A stretch of DNA of 64,000 bases from Moraxella sp. (GTDB lineage Bacteria > Pseudomonadota > Gammaproteobacteria > Pseudomonadales > Moraxellaceae), in assembly GCF_030525845.1 (NCBI RefSeq), contig NZ_JAUNDY010000007.1, forward strand, positions 1 through 64,000, read 5' to 3'. Position numbers and translations under genes: made by a program. Each line of letters begins with the position of its first letter. Position 1 is the first letter of the stretch. Of the stretch, positions 1-9,441 are shown in pieces. Under the pieces are notes generated by a model, which was not told the DNA's origin, ran no database searches, and worked only from the letters and a program-made list of their open reading frames with translations.

Positions 1-58
1 ATTTGTCCAAAACAATAAAATGATTGGTTTCGGTAATGGGGGTGGTTTGGGTGGTCAT
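1..58 (-). CDS. hsdR: Type I restriction enzyme R subunit, N-terminal fragment
   Basis: Only the first 19 codons are in the window; the gene runs off the left edge. An ATG (complement of 56-58) is preceded by AGGA six bases upstream. The peptide begins MTTQTTPITE and continues into NHFIVLDK. HsdR subunits often start with a short loose segment followed by an 'FIVLDKY' stretch, and hsdM, hsdS and fic lie upstream on the same strand. HsdR would be the ATP-dependent translocase and nuclease subunit. The assignment rests on context plus this short similarity. Confidence 0.6.
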   Translation of the reverse strand, partial: MTTQTTPITETNHFIVLDK

Positions 59-102
59 CTTTATTCCTATTTATGGCAACATATAAAATTTAGGCTCTGG
101 TT

Positions 103-216
103 CAAAAAGTATGCTACAAAGAAAACCGTTCGTGGTGCGCTTGTCGAACCATAACGGTTTTCCGACCCTTCGACAGGCTCAGGGCGAACGGAAAACCTAG
201 TTCAGCATACTTTTTG
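103..216. repeat. Small hairpin element with 13-bp terminal inverted repeats
   Basis: A 114-bp segment between fic and hsdR is bounded by a perfect 13-bp inverted repeat (CAAAAAGTATGCT at 103-115, AGCATACTTTTTG at 204-216). Inside are two hairpins. One pairs GAAAACCGTT (121-130) with AACGGTTTTC (153-162). The other is built around CCCTTCGACAGGCTCAGGG (166-184). The inner core resembles widespread 'TTCGACAGGCTCAGGGCGAACGG'-type intergenic repeats. It looks like a MITE- or REP-like insertion with no coding capacity. Confidence 0.65.
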
Positions 217-231
217 GACTACTATCAAAAT

Positions 232-1293
232 TTAATTGCGATTTAAAAACAAATTAAACAAAGGTCTATTAATATAATACGCACTGCGTCCAATTTTCTC
301 TTTTTCCAATAAACCAATTTCCACCAGTTCATCCAAATATTTACTGGCAGTTTTGCGAGTTACCTCTAAATCATTCATCACAAATTCAATTTTTGTATAA
401 GGGTGATTGAATAGGTTATTAAGTAACTCCTGTTGGTATATTTTTGGTTTTTCTGTACGCATTTTGTGTTTATAAATCTGAATTAATGCTTTGATTTCTT
501 TAACCAATTCAATGGTGGAGATGGCTGTTTTTTCTACACCATCTAGCATATACAACAGCCAATTTTCCCAATTCCCTGTATCTCTAACCTCTTGGATATA
601 TTGATAATATTCAGATTTGTGATGGATTAAATAATGACTCAAATATAAAACAGGCAAATCCAATAACCCCTGTATAACTAGATAAAGCATATTTAAAATA
701 CGCCCTGTGCGACCGTTTCCGTCATAAAATGGATGAATACTTTCAAATTGATGATGAATAATAGCCATTTTAATTAAAGGATCAAGCTCGCTTAATGAAT
801 CATCATTAATAAACTCAACCAAATTCGCCATTAAACTGGTAATTTCATCAGGGTGTTGTGGCGGTGTATAAATAATATTGCCCGAACTGTCTTTTAAGGT
901 TGTACCAGAGACCTTGCGAAAGCCCGCCTTATTTCTCTCTAGCAACTGTTGTATGTGCAAAATATCATTTAAGCGAATGATTTTATTTGTGCGTACCTCA
1001 AAAAAGCCAAAAAGCAAAGCCTCGCGATAATTTTGCACTTCTTTGGTTGCAAGATTGATATTATCTTGTGTAATGTCTGATTTAAACAAATCATCGTGCG
1101 TAGTAACAATATTTTCAATTTCGGAACTATGTTTGGCTTCTTGCAAGGCAAGCGTATTGATTAAAATTGCTTCATTGGGAATGGACAGCACCACCCCTTT
1201 GAGCTCTGCCAAGTAACGGTTTGCTGATGCCGCCTTCTTTAGCACAGCTTTGGTTTCAAGATTTTCCAGTTCCAAAAAGGGAAGAAATTGCAT
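232..1293 (-). CDS. Fic-family AMP-transferase with C-terminal winged helix
   Basis: Fic enzymes transfer AMP or another phosphate-containing group onto target proteins. The hallmark HPFYDGNGRTGR lies at about residues 187-198 of the 353-residue product. The N-terminal inhibitory helix motif SSEIEN is near residues 56-61, as in class II Fic proteins where its Glu blocks ATP. The C-terminal ~80 residues look like a winged helix (LEVTRKTASKYLDELVEIG), a common arrangement in bacterial Fic proteins. An in-frame start at 1395 exists, but the ATG at 1293 fits better: it has AGG seven bases upstream and leaves the repeat-rich region 1318-1429 as a leader. It sits between hsdS and hsdR, a usual place for accessory genes in type I loci. 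Confidence 0.85.
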   Translation of the reverse strand: MQFLPFLELENLETKAVLKKAASANRYLAELKGVVLSIPNEAILINTLALQEAKHSSEIENIVTTHDDLFKSDITQDNINLATKEVQNYREALLFGFFEVRTNKIIRLNDILHIQQLLERNKAGFRKVSGTTLKDSSGNIIYTPPQHPDEITSLMANLVEFINDDSLSELDPLIKMAIIHHQFESIHPFYDGNGRTGRILNMLYLVIQGLLDLPVLYLSHYLIHHKSEYYQYIQEVRDTGNWENWLLYMLDGVEKTAISTIELVKEIKALIQIYKHKMRTEKPKIYQQELLNNLFNHPYTKIEFVMNDLEVTRKTASKYLDELVEIGLLEKEKIGRSAYYINRPLFNLFLNRN

Positions 1294-1317
1294 ATTTTTA
1301 CCTATATGGTTGTCAAT

Positions 1318-1429
1318 GTGGGTAAATTTTTGGGTTTTTTGCCCAAGATTCACATTATATGGGTAAAAAATCGAATTTTCTACCCATATTATCAAAATAT
1401 GGGTAAATTTTTGGGTTTTTGACCCACAT
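1318..1429. promoter_or_regulatory. Repeat cluster upstream of fic (candidate operator)
   Basis: Two 28-bp near-identical direct repeats begin GTGGGTAAATTTTTGGG (1318) and ATGGGTAAATTTTTGGG (1399). Between them is a perfect inverted repeat, ATATGGGTA (1357-1365) and TACCCATAT (1381-1389). GGGTA/TACCC half-sites thus recur about five times in 112 bp directly upstream of the fic start. The Fic product carries a winged-helix tail, so autoregulation is a natural reading. That part is inference. Confidence 0.5.
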
Positions 1430-1441
1430 CAAAAAAATCAG

Positions 1442-2617
1442 TCAAGTAAAATCAAGCAACAACGCCCGATAATATTCATATTGCTTTTGACGCAACTGGA
1501 TTTCACGGGGCAAACCTTCGCTAATGGAGTGGGTCAATGTTTCAAATTTATCCAATATCTCTACGATTTGGGTTTGGATTTCTAAGGGTGGGATTGGAAT
1601 CTTATAGTTAGAAATCATCTGCAAATTCAATCCACCTCGAGTTCCTTCTCCTGATGAAATGCGTCGTAAATTTTCATATTGCGTATTCAAAAAGTGATAT
1701 ACATAATCAGGATTTATTCTTTCTTGATCAAAAACCAAAGAAGCAAGAGATTGATTGGTTGTTAAATCAATTCTAATTCTAGCCACTTTACCACGAGTTT
1801 TTCCTTGTCCAGCCAAAGCAATAACAATAGAATTTTTCGGAACAAGTTTAGCACTAGAATTTTTCAATCCTGCTTCTGTAATGAATTTTTCTGTACAAAA
1901 AACCGTACCTAAATTAACTTCCCCTGAACTCATCCAAGGAATTGTACCATTCTCCCAATATTCATATTTTTCAGTCTTAGGCGTTCCTCCAGAGTAAATC
2001 CTTTCAGCAACCTCCCCCAAAGGTTTCCACTCTACATTATCGGAAAAATTTAATAATTTATCACGATAGTATTGATATTGCTTAACTCTTAGGTTATACT
2101 CGGCGGTTAGCTCGGCGGTTGTGGCGGTAAATGCGTCCAAAATTTGGACGATTTTTTGTTGGACTGGTAGGGGCGGGATTGGGATTTTAAATTTATCTGT
2201 ATCAGGTGTAGCAATTTGTGGCATTTGCATTTTTGAACCCAAATTTTGAAAAAATGGTTCATTTAGTTTTAAAAAATAATATACAAATTTAATATCAATA
2301 TTCTTATCTATGGAGTGATATGCCCACATTTCATTTTTATGTGAAAAAGGCTTATCATAATATTCAAATTCAATAATTCCACGAGATTTGACGATAATTG
2401 ACGGTTTTTGGTTAATATCCTTTTCTGGTATATCGCCATAATTAACCATTGCAAAAGTCTTACCGCCAGCAAAAATTTTAATTGGTGCATTTTCTTGATG
2501 CAATTCTTTCATTTGTCCTGCGGTAATTTTTGTGCCTTTTGTGCGAACCAAAACCTCCCCCAAAGTTTTCCATTCCACCGATTGCCCATTTAAGAGATTT
2601 TTAATAAAGGTGTGCAT
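1442..2617 (-). CDS. hsdS: Type I restriction-modification specificity subunit
   Basis: HsdS recognises the split DNA target and holds the HsdM and HsdR subunits. The 391-residue protein has two target-recognition domains, each opening with a similar line (VEWKTLGEVLVR, VEWKPLGEVAER). Each is followed by a conserved helical spacer (PIPPLPVQQKIVQILDAF and IPIPPLEIQTQIVEILDKF). The internal duplication is the normal HsdS design. The start at 2617 lies 4 nt after the hsdM stop; a longer reading to 2707 would overlap hsdM by about 86 nt and is less likely. The two recognition halves differ, implying an asymmetric bipartite target. Confidence 0.93.
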   Translation of the reverse strand: MHTFIKNLLNGQSVEWKTLGEVLVRTKGTKITAGQMKELHQENAPIKIFAGGKTFAMVNYGDIPEKDINQKPSIIVKSRGIIEFEYYDKPFSHKNEMWAYHSIDKNIDIKFVYYFLKLNEPFFQNLGSKMQMPQIATPDTDKFKIPIPPLPVQQKIVQILDAFTATTAELTAEYNLRVKQYQYYRDKLLNFSDNVEWKPLGEVAERIYSGGTPKTEKYEYWENGTIPWMSSGEVNLGTVFCTEKFITEAGLKNSSAKLVPKNSIVIALAGQGKTRGKVARIRIDLTTNQSLASLVFDQERINPDYVYHFLNTQYENLRRISSGEGTRGGLNLQMISNYKIPIPPLEIQTQIVEILDKFETLTHSISEGLPREIQLRQKQYEYYRALLLDFT

Positions 2618-2621
2618 TATT

Positions 2622-4169
2622 TTACTCCACTTCAATCTGTGCAATAATCTCATCAATACTTTGGCGTAAAGTATCAATTTTACTGACCGTTTGGCGGATT
2701 TCTTCATTTAATACCGCAATATCAATCACTTCTTTGGTGTCTTCGGCTTCTACATAGCTGGATACAGAAAGATTATAATCATTGCTCGCAATTTGACTAT
2801 TTTCAATATTGGCACTTTGATGAGTAATTTCACTTTTTTCGGCAAAGATTTGTAGAATTTGGGCGATATGCTCATCGGTCAAAACATTGTTATTGGTTTC
2901 TTTTTTAAATAATTTGCTGGCATCAATAAATTGAATTTGGTTACTTGTTTTGTGTTTGGACAAAACCAAAATATTGACCGCAATACTCGTCCCAAAAAAT
3001 AAATTGGGGGCAAGGGCAATCACGGTTTCTACAAAATTATTATCAACCAAATATTTGCGAATTTTTTGTTCTGCTCCACCACGATAAAAAATCCCTGGAA
3101 AAGTAACAATCGCCGCCCGACCTTTGGCAGATAAATAATTTAAAGCGTGCATAATAAAAGCAAAATCGGCTTTTGACTTTGGAGCGAGTACGCCAGCAGG
3201 GGCAAAACGGTCATCATTGATTAAGGTGGGGTCGTCTGAGCCAATCCAATTAATCGAATAAGGCGGATTGGACACAATGGCATCAAAAGGCTTACCATCG
3301 CCAAATTCAGGAGAAAGTAGGGTATCGCCCAATGCAATTTCAAACTTATCATAATTGATATTATGCAAAAACATATTCATACGGGCAAGGTTATAAGTGG
3401 TGTGATTGATTTCTTGCCCAAAAAATCCGTCTTCAATAATATGTTCGTCAAATTGTTTTTTGGCTTGTAATAATAATGAACCAGAACCACAAGCAGGGTC
3501 ATAGATTTTATTAATGCTGGTTTGACCGTGTAAAGCCAATTGGGCAATTAATTTAGAAACATTTTGTGGGGTAAAAAATTCACCGCCCGATTTGCCTGCA
3601 TTGGCAGCATAATTGGAAATCAAAAATTCATAAGCATCGCCAAACAAATCAATTTGGTTATTTTTAAAATCGCCAAAATCCAATTCCGCCACGCCCTTTA
3701 AGACAGACGCTAGGCGTTTGTTTTTATCGGCAACGGTATTGCCCAAACGGTTTGAGGTGGTATCAAAATCAGCAAATAAGCCTTTGATGTCGCGTTCAGA
3801 ATCAAAGCCATTGGCGGACGATTCAATGGCATCAAAAATGGCTTTTAAATCGGTATTGAGATTGGGATTGTCGTTGGCATTTTTGGCGACATTTTCAAAT
3901 AATTGGCTAGGATAAATAAAATAGCCTTTGGTTTTAATGGTGTCTTCTTTGATTTGTGCCAAAATCGGGCTATCATCGGAAAAACTGGCATAATGAACGC
4001 TGTCATCACCTGCTTCAATATAGGCACAGAAATTTTCGCTAATAAAGCGGTAAAATAAGGTGCCTAAAACATATTGTTTAAAGTCCCAACCGTCAATAGA
4101 GCCTCGTACTTCGTTGGCTATTTGCCAAATACGGCGGTGCAGTTCGGCGCGTTGTTGTTGTGCGGTCAT
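2622..4169 (-). CDS. hsdM: Type I restriction-modification DNA methyltransferase subunit
   Basis: The product is a 515-residue N6-adenine methyltransferase. The N-terminal helical HsdM domain (residues ~1-150) is followed by the SAM-binding motif [13 protein letters not shown] and catalytic motif IV NPPY (SNPPYSINW). Start at 4169 ([13 protein letters not shown]) is chosen because AAGGA lies just upstream; the reading frame could extend to 4229. It is first in a minus-strand operon hsdM-hsdS-fic-hsdR. Length and motifs are typical of type I HsdM, so the subunit looks functional. Confidence 0.95.
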   Translation of the reverse strand: MTAQQQRAELHRRIWQIANEVRGSIDGWDFKQYVLGTLFYRFISENFCAYIEAGDDSVHYASFSDDSPILAQIKEDTIKTKGYFIYPSQLFENVAKNANDNPNLNTDLKAIFDAIESSANGFDSERDIKGLFADFDTTSNRLGNTVADKNKRLASVLKGVAELDFGDFKNNQIDLFGDAYEFLISNYAANAGKSGGEFFTPQNVSKLIAQLALHGQTSINKIYDPACGSGSLLLQAKKQFDEHIIEDGFFGQEINHTTYNLARMNMFLHNINYDKFEIALGDTLLSPEFGDGKPFDAIVSNPPYSINWIGSDDPTLINDDRFAPAGVLAPKSKADFAFIMHALNYLSAKGRAAIVTFPGIFYRGGAEQKIRKYLVDNNFVETVIALAPNLFFGTSIAVNILVLSKHKTSNQIQFIDASKLFKKETNNNVLTDEHIAQILQIFAEKSEITHQSANIENSQIASNDYNLSVSSYVEAEDTKEVIDIAVLNEEIRQTVSKIDTLRQSIDEIIAQIEVE

Positions 4170-4323
4170 TGTTTTTCCTTGCTTGCATAAAAGGTAATAT
4201 AGGCAGTTAAATGCTTTTGCCACTATCAATGAGCATTATACCTAACTATCAAAATAATCAATTTGAAATGATAGCATATTTTCTCTAAAATATCAGCATT
4301 TTAAACCGAGTAAGAAACGAACA

Positions 4324-5385
4324 ATGGCAAAAATCCGTAACCTTTTTACCCCCTTTACCCTTAAAAACCTTGAACTCAAAAACCGCGTAGTAATGCCGCC
4401 AATGTGCCAATATTCCGCCACAGACGGTGTGCCAAACGACTGGCATTTGGTGCATTACACCAGCCGAGCGGTGGGCGGTGTGGGCTTAATTATCGTTGAG
4501 ATGACCAATGTCGCCCCAAACGGTCGCATTAGCCCAAATTGCTTGGGGCTGTGGAATGATACGCAAAAAGACGCATTCAAAAAAATCGTGGACAGCGTAC
4601 ACGCACACGGGGCGAAAATTGCCGTGCAAATTGCCCACGCAGGTCGCAAAGCCCAAGACGAGCCAAATGCCGTTGCCCCGTCTGCCATTCATTATGGCGA
4701 GTTGGATTATGCTGGGCAAAATTTGATTACGCCACGCGAATTAACCACGCAGGAAGTCAAAGATTTGGTTCAAGATTTTCAGGCTGCCGTCAAAAGAGCG
4801 GTGGACGCAGGGTTTGATGCGATTGAACTGCACGCGGCTCACGGCTATTTGATTCATCAATTTTATTCGCCCAAATCCAACCAACGCACCGATGAATACG
4901 GTCAAGATAGGGCATTGTTTGGTGTGGAAGTGATTCAGGCAGCCCGTGAAGTAATGCCTGCCGATATGCCTTTAATCGTGCGAATTTCCGCCCAAGAATA
5001 CGGCAAAGATGGCTTTGATTTGGACTATGGCGTAGCGATTGCCAAGCGATTTTCTGACGCAGGGGCAGATGTGTTTGATGTGAGCGGTGGTGGCGATGGC
5101 GTGCTGTACAAGGGCAATCACCCAGAGTTTTATGCAGGCTATCAGGTGGATTTTGCCCGCAAAGTCAAACAAGCCACAGGCAAGCCCGTGATTGCGGTGG
5201 GAATGCTTGATAATCCGTCTGTGGCTGACCATATTTTGGGCATTGGCGATGCCGATTTGGTGGCGGTGGGGCGTGGGCTTTTGCGAGACCCCTATTGGGT
5301 GTTAAACGCCCAATATCAGCAAAATGGGGCGGATAGCGATGAGGTGCAGTTTGTGCCGAGACAGTATCAGCGTGGGTTTATGTGA
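4324..5385 (+). CDS. NADH:flavin oxidoreductase, old yellow enzyme family (YqjM/XenA class)
   Basis: A 353-residue FMN-dependent ene-reductase that reduces activated C=C bonds using NAD(P)H. The N-terminus (LFTPFTLKNLELKNRVVMPP, then MCQYSA) and the central HAAHGYLIHQF are diagnostic of the YqjM/XenA subclass of TIM-barrel old yellow enzymes. The Cys in MCQYS is the subclass-specific residue near FMN. It is divergent from hsdM and followed by a terminator, so it is probably a single-gene transcript. The physiological substrate is unknown; proximity to ahpF/ahpC/oxyR fits electrophile or oxidant stress but does not prove it. Confidence 0.92.
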   Translation: MAKIRNLFTPFTLKNLELKNRVVMPPMCQYSATDGVPNDWHLVHYTSRAVGGVGLIIVEMTNVAPNGRISPNCLGLWNDTQKDAFKKIVDSVHAHGAKIAVQIAHAGRKAQDEPNAVAPSAIHYGELDYAGQNLITPRELTTQEVKDLVQDFQAAVKRAVDAGFDAIELHAAHGYLIHQFYSPKSNQRTDEYGQDRALFGVEVIQAAREVMPADMPLIVRISAQEYGKDGFDLDYGVAIAKRFSDAGADVFDVSGGGDGVLYKGNHPEFYAGYQVDFARKVKQATGKPVIAVGMLDNPSVADHILGIGDADLVAVGRGLLRDPYWVLNAQYQQNGADSDEVQFVPRQYQRGFM

Positions 5386-5432
5386 TTTTTTTAGACAATC
5401 TAAAAAATAACTTTCCTCACAGTCCATAAATC

Positions 5433-5468
5433 AAAACACCGTTTCCAAATTTTGGGGCGGTGTTTTTT
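5433..5468 (+). terminator. Rho-independent terminator after the ene-reductase
   Basis: AAAACACCG (5433-5441) pairs with CGGTGTTTT (5458-5466) and runs into a T tract. Confidence 0.75.
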
Positions 5469-5516
5469 GTAAAACACATTAGTAGGGAATGCTCCAAAAA
5501 GGATAACTACCAATGA

Positions 5517-5544
5517 AAACACGCCCCATCAGGAGCGTGCTTTA
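5517..5544 (-). terminator. Terminator after ahpF
   Basis: On the minus strand GCACGCTCC, a short loop, then GGGGCGTG followed by TTTTC lies about 17 nt past the ahpF stop. Confidence 0.65.
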
Positions 5545-5559
5545 TCAAACCCAAGCAGA

Positions 5560-7116
5560 TTAGGAATTCATCATCAGATATTCAAAGGCAGACAGACCTG
5601 CTTTTGAACCTTCACCCATCGCAATGTTGATTTGCTTATAAGGTACGGTGGTAACGTCCCCGCAAGCAAAAATCCCTGCCTTGTTGGTGCGACATTTGGC
5701 ATCAATCTCAATCTCGCCTTGTGGCGTGATATTCACCAAACCTTTGACCACATCAGAGCTTGGCACAAGACCGATTTGCACAAATACCGCATTTAAAGGT
5801 AATGTGATATTTTCGCCAGAGACACGGTCTTGATAGATTAGGCTATCTACCTTACCACCATTTGCGGTGATTTCTTGGGTGGCGGCGTTTTTGATGATGG
5901 TGATGTTGTCTTTGGCTTCGGCTTTATCAATCAATACTTGGTCGGCACGCAATTTGTCGCCAAATTCTAGTACAGTAACATGCTCAACGATACCCGCCAA
6001 ATCAAGTGCCGCTTCAACGCCAGAGTTACCGCCACCGATGACCGCCACAGGCTTACCTTTAAAGAATGGGCCATCACAGTGTGGGCAATATGCCACACCA
6101 TTGCCAATGTTTTCATCTTCGCCCTTGACACCAAGTTTACGCCATTTTGCCCCTGTGGCGATGATGAGTGTGCGTGAAGTCCAACTTGCCCCTGTGTTTA
6201 GGGTAACTTGATAACCGCCTTTGACTTCTTCGATGGCAGACACGCTCACATGCTCTTTGACCGTGATGTTGTATTCTTTGATGTGGGTGGCAAGGTTCGT
6301 GGCAAGGGCATTACCGTTGGTTAGCGGAATTGAAATCAAGTTTTCAATGTCTTGGGTGTCTTTGACTTGACCACCGATACGGTCAGCCACCAGTGCCACA
6401 CGCAGACCCTTACGAGCCGTATAAATCGCCGCCGCCGAGCCAGCTGGTCCACCACCGATGACAGTAACGTCTTGGGTTTCAAGCTGCTCTACCACGCCTT
6501 CGGATAGTAGGTCGGCGTACTCAGATTGGAGCTTGTCAATGATACGAGCGGTGTCCACTTTACCATTCAAAAATGGTTTGCCGTTCAAAAATACCGCAGG
6601 CACGCCTTGAATGTTGTGTTTTTCAACGAGTTCTGGGAACACGCCCCCGTCAATCATCTCGTTTTCAATGCCATCATTTAGGATGGCAAATTGATTCAGT
6701 GCTTGCACCACATCAGGGCAGTTGTGGCAAGACAGTGATACAAAGGTTTGGAATTTCAAAGGTTTTTGGATACGCTTGACAAGCTCTTGAATGCCTTCGT
6801 CCAACTTCATGGTATGACCACCTGCGTGCAAAATCGCAAGCAGTAAAGACGTAAACTCATGACCGCCTGGAATGCCACTAAATACAATGCCTGTATCACG
6901 GTTTTCGGTGGTGATTTTAAAACTCATGGGCGATAAATCGGTGTCCACCACTGTCTTGTCAAAGCCGATTTTGTCCGAACAACTGGCAACTTGGCTCAAA
7001 AAATCCACAAGTTCAGCACGCTTGGCATGTTCGCCTTGACCCAAAATCATTTGGATTGGACGAGTCATGTTGGTGCTGTAGGTTTTGATGGCGTCAAGTA
7101 AGGATTTGTCTAGCAT
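5560..7116 (-). CDS. ahpF: Alkyl hydroperoxide reductase subunit F
   Basis: AhpF is the NADH- and FAD-dependent disulfide reductase that recharges AhpC. The 518-residue protein has the N-terminal double-thioredoxin-like domain with a CxxC (C130/C133, SLSCHNCPD). The FAD-binding [14 protein letters not shown] follows at about residues 221-234. The thioredoxin-reductase-like redox centre YCPHC is at C344/C347, followed by a second nucleotide-binding [10 protein letters not shown]. All redox centres are present and length is normal. ahpC is not adjacent but lies about 0.7 kb away on the same strand, separated by an opposing YdcH-like gene, so each has its own promoter. Confidence 0.97.
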   Translation of the reverse strand: MLDKSLLDAIKTYSTNMTRPIQMILGQGEHAKRAELVDFLSQVASCSDKIGFDKTVVDTDLSPMSFKITTENRDTGIVFSGIPGGHEFTSLLLAILHAGGHTMKLDEGIQELVKRIQKPLKFQTFVSLSCHNCPDVVQALNQFAILNDGIENEMIDGGVFPELVEKHNIQGVPAVFLNGKPFLNGKVDTARIIDKLQSEYADLLSEGVVEQLETQDVTVIGGGPAGSAAAIYTARKGLRVALVADRIGGQVKDTQDIENLISIPLTNGNALATNLATHIKEYNITVKEHVSVSAIEEVKGGYQVTLNTGASWTSRTLIIATGAKWRKLGVKGEDENIGNGVAYCPHCDGPFFKGKPVAVIGGGNSGVEAALDLAGIVEHVTVLEFGDKLRADQVLIDKAEAKDNITIIKNAATQEITANGGKVDSLIYQDRVSGENITLPLNAVFVQIGLVPSSDVVKGLVNITPQGEIEIDAKCRTNKAGIFACGDVTTVPYKQINIAMGEGSKAGLSAFEYLMMNS

Positions 7117-7157
7117 GGGATACTCCTATTCATATGGATTATCATTAGGTTTTTATC

Positions 7158-7185
7158 ATTATAAGAGGTTTTTTGTTATTGATAA
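7158..7185 (-). promoter_or_regulatory. Probable ahpF promoter
   Basis: On the minus strand the hexamer TTATCA (7185-7180) is followed after 16 nt by TATAAT (7163-7158), about 42 nt upstream of the ahpF start. Several GATAA/TTATC half-sites lie around it, possible OxyR contacts, but I could not fit a full four-part OxyR site. Confidence 0.5.
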
Positions 7186-7366
7186 AATTAAATGTTTTTA
7201 AGATGATGTTTGTTAAAGTTAATTGTGATAAAAAGTATAATTTTGCTTGCTTATATCGCCAATTCTTGTTAAGATAAGAGCAAGCTCAAAGCATGATTAC
7301 TCTCTTGTGTCGGCATTGTAGTCATGATTTGGAATGCTCTAACTTATTGATATTTAGGAGTTTTTC

Positions 7367-7591
7367 ATGTTCCCAGAACATCGTGATTTGATTACCAAAC
7401 TAAAAACCGAAAACGATTTGCACTTTGTTAAGCTATTTGACGAGCATAACGAACTTGACACCGAAATTACCAACCTTGAAAACGACCCAGTAGCTTCTGC
7501 CAGTCGTGCCGATGAGATTGAAACCCTAAAACGCAAAAAACTTGCTCTAAAAGACGAGCTTTATCAGTATCTACTGACCAAAGCTCAATAA
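7367..7591 (+). CDS. YdcH/DUF465-family small protein
   Basis: A 74-residue, highly charged, mostly helical protein that fits the YdcH (DUF465) family. It starts MFPEHRDLITKLK and ends with a second helix rich in Lys and Glu (ETLKRKKLALKDELYQ), predicting a short coiled-coil hairpin. Function of the family is not established. The start has TAGGAG upstream and a terminator follows, so it is transcribed alone between ahpF and ahpC. Confidence 0.85.
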   Translation: MFPEHRDLITKLKTENDLHFVKLFDEHNELDTEITNLENDPVASASRADEIETLKRKKLALKDELYQYLLTKAQ

Positions 7592-7616
7592 GCCTTACCA
7601 AGCCTCATTGACAAGA

Positions 7617-7643
7617 ACGCAAGTTTTATGACTTGCGTTTTTT
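7617..7643 (+). terminator. Terminator after the YdcH-like gene
   Basis: AACGCAAGT (7617-7625) pairs with ACTTGCGTT (7631-7639) over a 5-nt loop and leads into TTTT. Confidence 0.9.
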
Positions 7644-7747
7644 ATTGCACAGCTTTACGTATTTACAAAGCTCAATTAAGTTTTTGCTTAAAGTGAGCTT
7701 GTCAGACCACAGCAAAGACCATCTAGGGTTTTTGATTGTCAATGCCA

Positions 7748-7775
7748 TAAAAAACCGCCCAAAAGAGCGGTTTTT
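7748..7775 (-). terminator. Terminator after ahpC
   Basis: AAAAACCGC (7750-7758) pairs with GCGGTTTTT (7767-7775); read on the minus strand it ends in a T tract 25-30 nt after the ahpC stop. Confidence 0.85.
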
Positions 7776-7800
7776 GATTTTTGTGATATAAATCCAAAAA

Positions 7801-8367
7801 TTAGATTTTACCAACTAGGTCTAGGCTTGGCTTCAAGGTTTCTTGACCTGCTTCCCAAGCAGCTGGGCAAACTTCACCGTCATTTTCACGAACGTATTGA
7901 GCTGCCTTAACCTTACGAATCATGTCTTTGGCAGAACGACCAATGCCCAAGTCATGGATTTCAGCAACTTTGATAAGACCATCTGGGTCCACCAAGAAAG
8001 TACCACGAAGTGCAGCATGCTCTTCTTCAATCATGATGTTAAAGCCACGAGTGATGTTACCTGTGCCGTCGCCTAGCATTGGGTACTTAACTTTACCGAT
8101 GGCAGGAGATGAATCGTGCCATGCTTTGTGAACGAAGTGGCTGTCAGTAGAAACTGCGTATACTTCTACGCCCAAGCCTTTTAGCTCTTCGTAGTGCTCT
8201 GCCATGTCTTCTAGCTCAGTTGGGCAAACAAAAGTGAAGTCATGTGGGTAGAATAGGAAAATCGCCCATTTGCCTTTAACGTCAGCAGTAGTGATGGTTT
8301 TAAATTCGCCATTAACAAAGGCTTCGGCGGTAAATTCTGGAATGTGTTGATTAATGATTGCAGTCAT
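7801..8367 (-). CDS. ahpC: Alkyl hydroperoxide reductase subunit C (2-Cys peroxiredoxin)
   Basis: AhpC reduces H2O2 and organic hydroperoxides and is recycled by AhpF. The 188-residue protein carries the peroxidatic Cys48 in FTFVCPTE and the resolving Cys167 in EVCPAAW near the C-terminus, both in the expected places. Length matches the typical AhpC/Prx1 class. It is divergently transcribed from oxyR, the classical arrangement for OxyR-controlled peroxide defence, and ends in a strong terminator. Confidence 0.97.
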   Translation of the reverse strand: MTAIINQHIPEFTAEAFVNGEFKTITTADVKGKWAIFLFYPHDFTFVCPTELEDMAEHYEELKGLGVEVYAVSTDSHFVHKAWHDSSPAIGKVKYPMLGDGTGNITRGFNIMIEEEHAALRGTFLVDPDGLIKVAEIHDLGIGRSAKDMIRKVKAAQYVRENDGEVCPAAWEAGQETLKPSLDLVGKI

Positions 8368-8475
8368 AATATCACCTTCATGTTGTTGGGTGGAATGATG
8401 GGCTTATTACCCTGTTTTGCAACATGATAACAAAATTTAATGGTTTATCCAGTTAAAAGTTTTAAATAATCTGTT

Positions 8476-8503
8476 TTGTTTTATAAAACTTAGGTGGTAC
8501 AAT
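8476..8503 (+). promoter_or_regulatory. Probable oxyR promoter in the ahpC-oxyR divergent region
   Basis: TTGTTT (8476-8481) and TACAAT (8498-8503) are separated by 16 bp, 36 bp upstream of the oxyR ATG. The same 170-bp gap holds GATAA...TTATC inverted half-sites near 8427-8450 that may bind OxyR. Confidence 0.5.
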
Positions 8504-8538
8504 AGGCGTAATTTTAAGACTGCTTTTAGGAATGAACG

Positions 8539-9441
8539 ATGATTACGCTACGCCAATTAGAATTTGCTCTTGCTGTTGCCAAGCACAAGCACTTTAAGCG
8601 TGCCGCCGAAGAATGCAACATTTCCCAGTCTGCTCTAAGTTTGGGGATTGCCGAGCTTGAAAAACAGCTTGACACGCAGATTTTTGAGCGTAACAATAAG
8701 CAAGTGCTTATCACACCCATCGGTGAGGAGCTTTTGGAGCGGGCATTGCGAGTGTTCAGTGAAGTGAATGATTTGACGACACGTGCTCATAGCCATCAGT
8801 TGCCACTAGCATACCCCATGACGATAGGCATTATTCCCACCATCGCCCCTTATCTTTTACCTAAGGTGTTGCCAACACTAAAAGCAAACTATCCTAATTT
8901 TGAATTATCTGTCATTGAAAAACAAACCGAACGTCTTTTGGAGCAAGTGCGGTACGGTCATATTGATACCGCCATCATTGCACTGCCTTATGCACTTGAC
9001 GGTTTGCATGCTTTTGAGTTTTGGCAGGAGAATTTTTATGCCATTTTTGCAAAAGATGGCGAGTATGCCACTAAGCTAAGTATTTCTAGCAGCGAGCTTT
9101 TTCAAAATGATGTTTTGTTGCTGGGCGAGGGACATTGTCTGACCGACCAAGTGCTGTCTGTGTGTTCGATGAATAAGCAACACATTCGGTCAAGTTTTTC
9201 TGATGCCAGTCTAAACACGCTCATTCAGATGGCAAAGGTAGGCATGGGAACAACGCTTGCTCCGCAGATGGCACTTGAACAGCTTGGCGATGATGTGGTT
9301 GCCCTGCCACTTAGCGAAAAAGGTCCTCACAGACGTTTGGTGTTTGTAACACGGTTAAATTATGCACGTGTCAATGACGTTAAGATTTTAAGTCAGTTGT
9401 TTCGTGAGGCTTTGACGGCTCATCAAAACACCCGTCAATAA
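8539..9441 (+). CDS. oxyR: LysR-family peroxide sensor OxyR
   Basis: A 300-residue LysR-type regulator. It has an N-terminal helix-turn-helix (residues ~1-60, with AAEECNISQSALSLGIAELE) and an effector domain. The redox switch is visible: C200 in GEGHC and C209 in LSVC, nine residues apart, matching E. coli OxyR C199 and C208. On oxidation these form a disulfide that activates peroxide-defence promoters, expected here to include ahpC and ahpF. It is divergent from ahpC. Confidence 0.96.
   Translation: MITLRQLEFALAVAKHKHFKRAAEECNISQSALSLGIAELEKQLDTQIFERNNKQVLITPIGEELLERALRVFSEVNDLTTRAHSHQLPLAYPMTIGIIPTIAPYLLPKVLPTLKANYPNFELSVIEKQTERLLEQVRYGHIDTAIIALPYALDGLHAFEFWQENFYAIFAKDGEYATKLSISSSELFQNDVLLLGEGHCLTDQVLSVCSMNKQHIRSSFSDASLNTLIQMAKVGMGTTLAPQMALEQLGDDVVALPLSEKGPHRRLVFVTRLNYARVNDVKILSQLFREALTAHQNTRQ

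Noticed and set aside
5867..6211. 114-codon plus-strand frame within ahpF
   Set aside because: Antisense shadow of a conserved gene, with no start context or recognisable sequence.
8405..8460. Full OxyR binding site upstream of ahpC
   Set aside because: Only GATAA/TTATC half-sites are visible; the four-part ATAG-type spacing does not fit.
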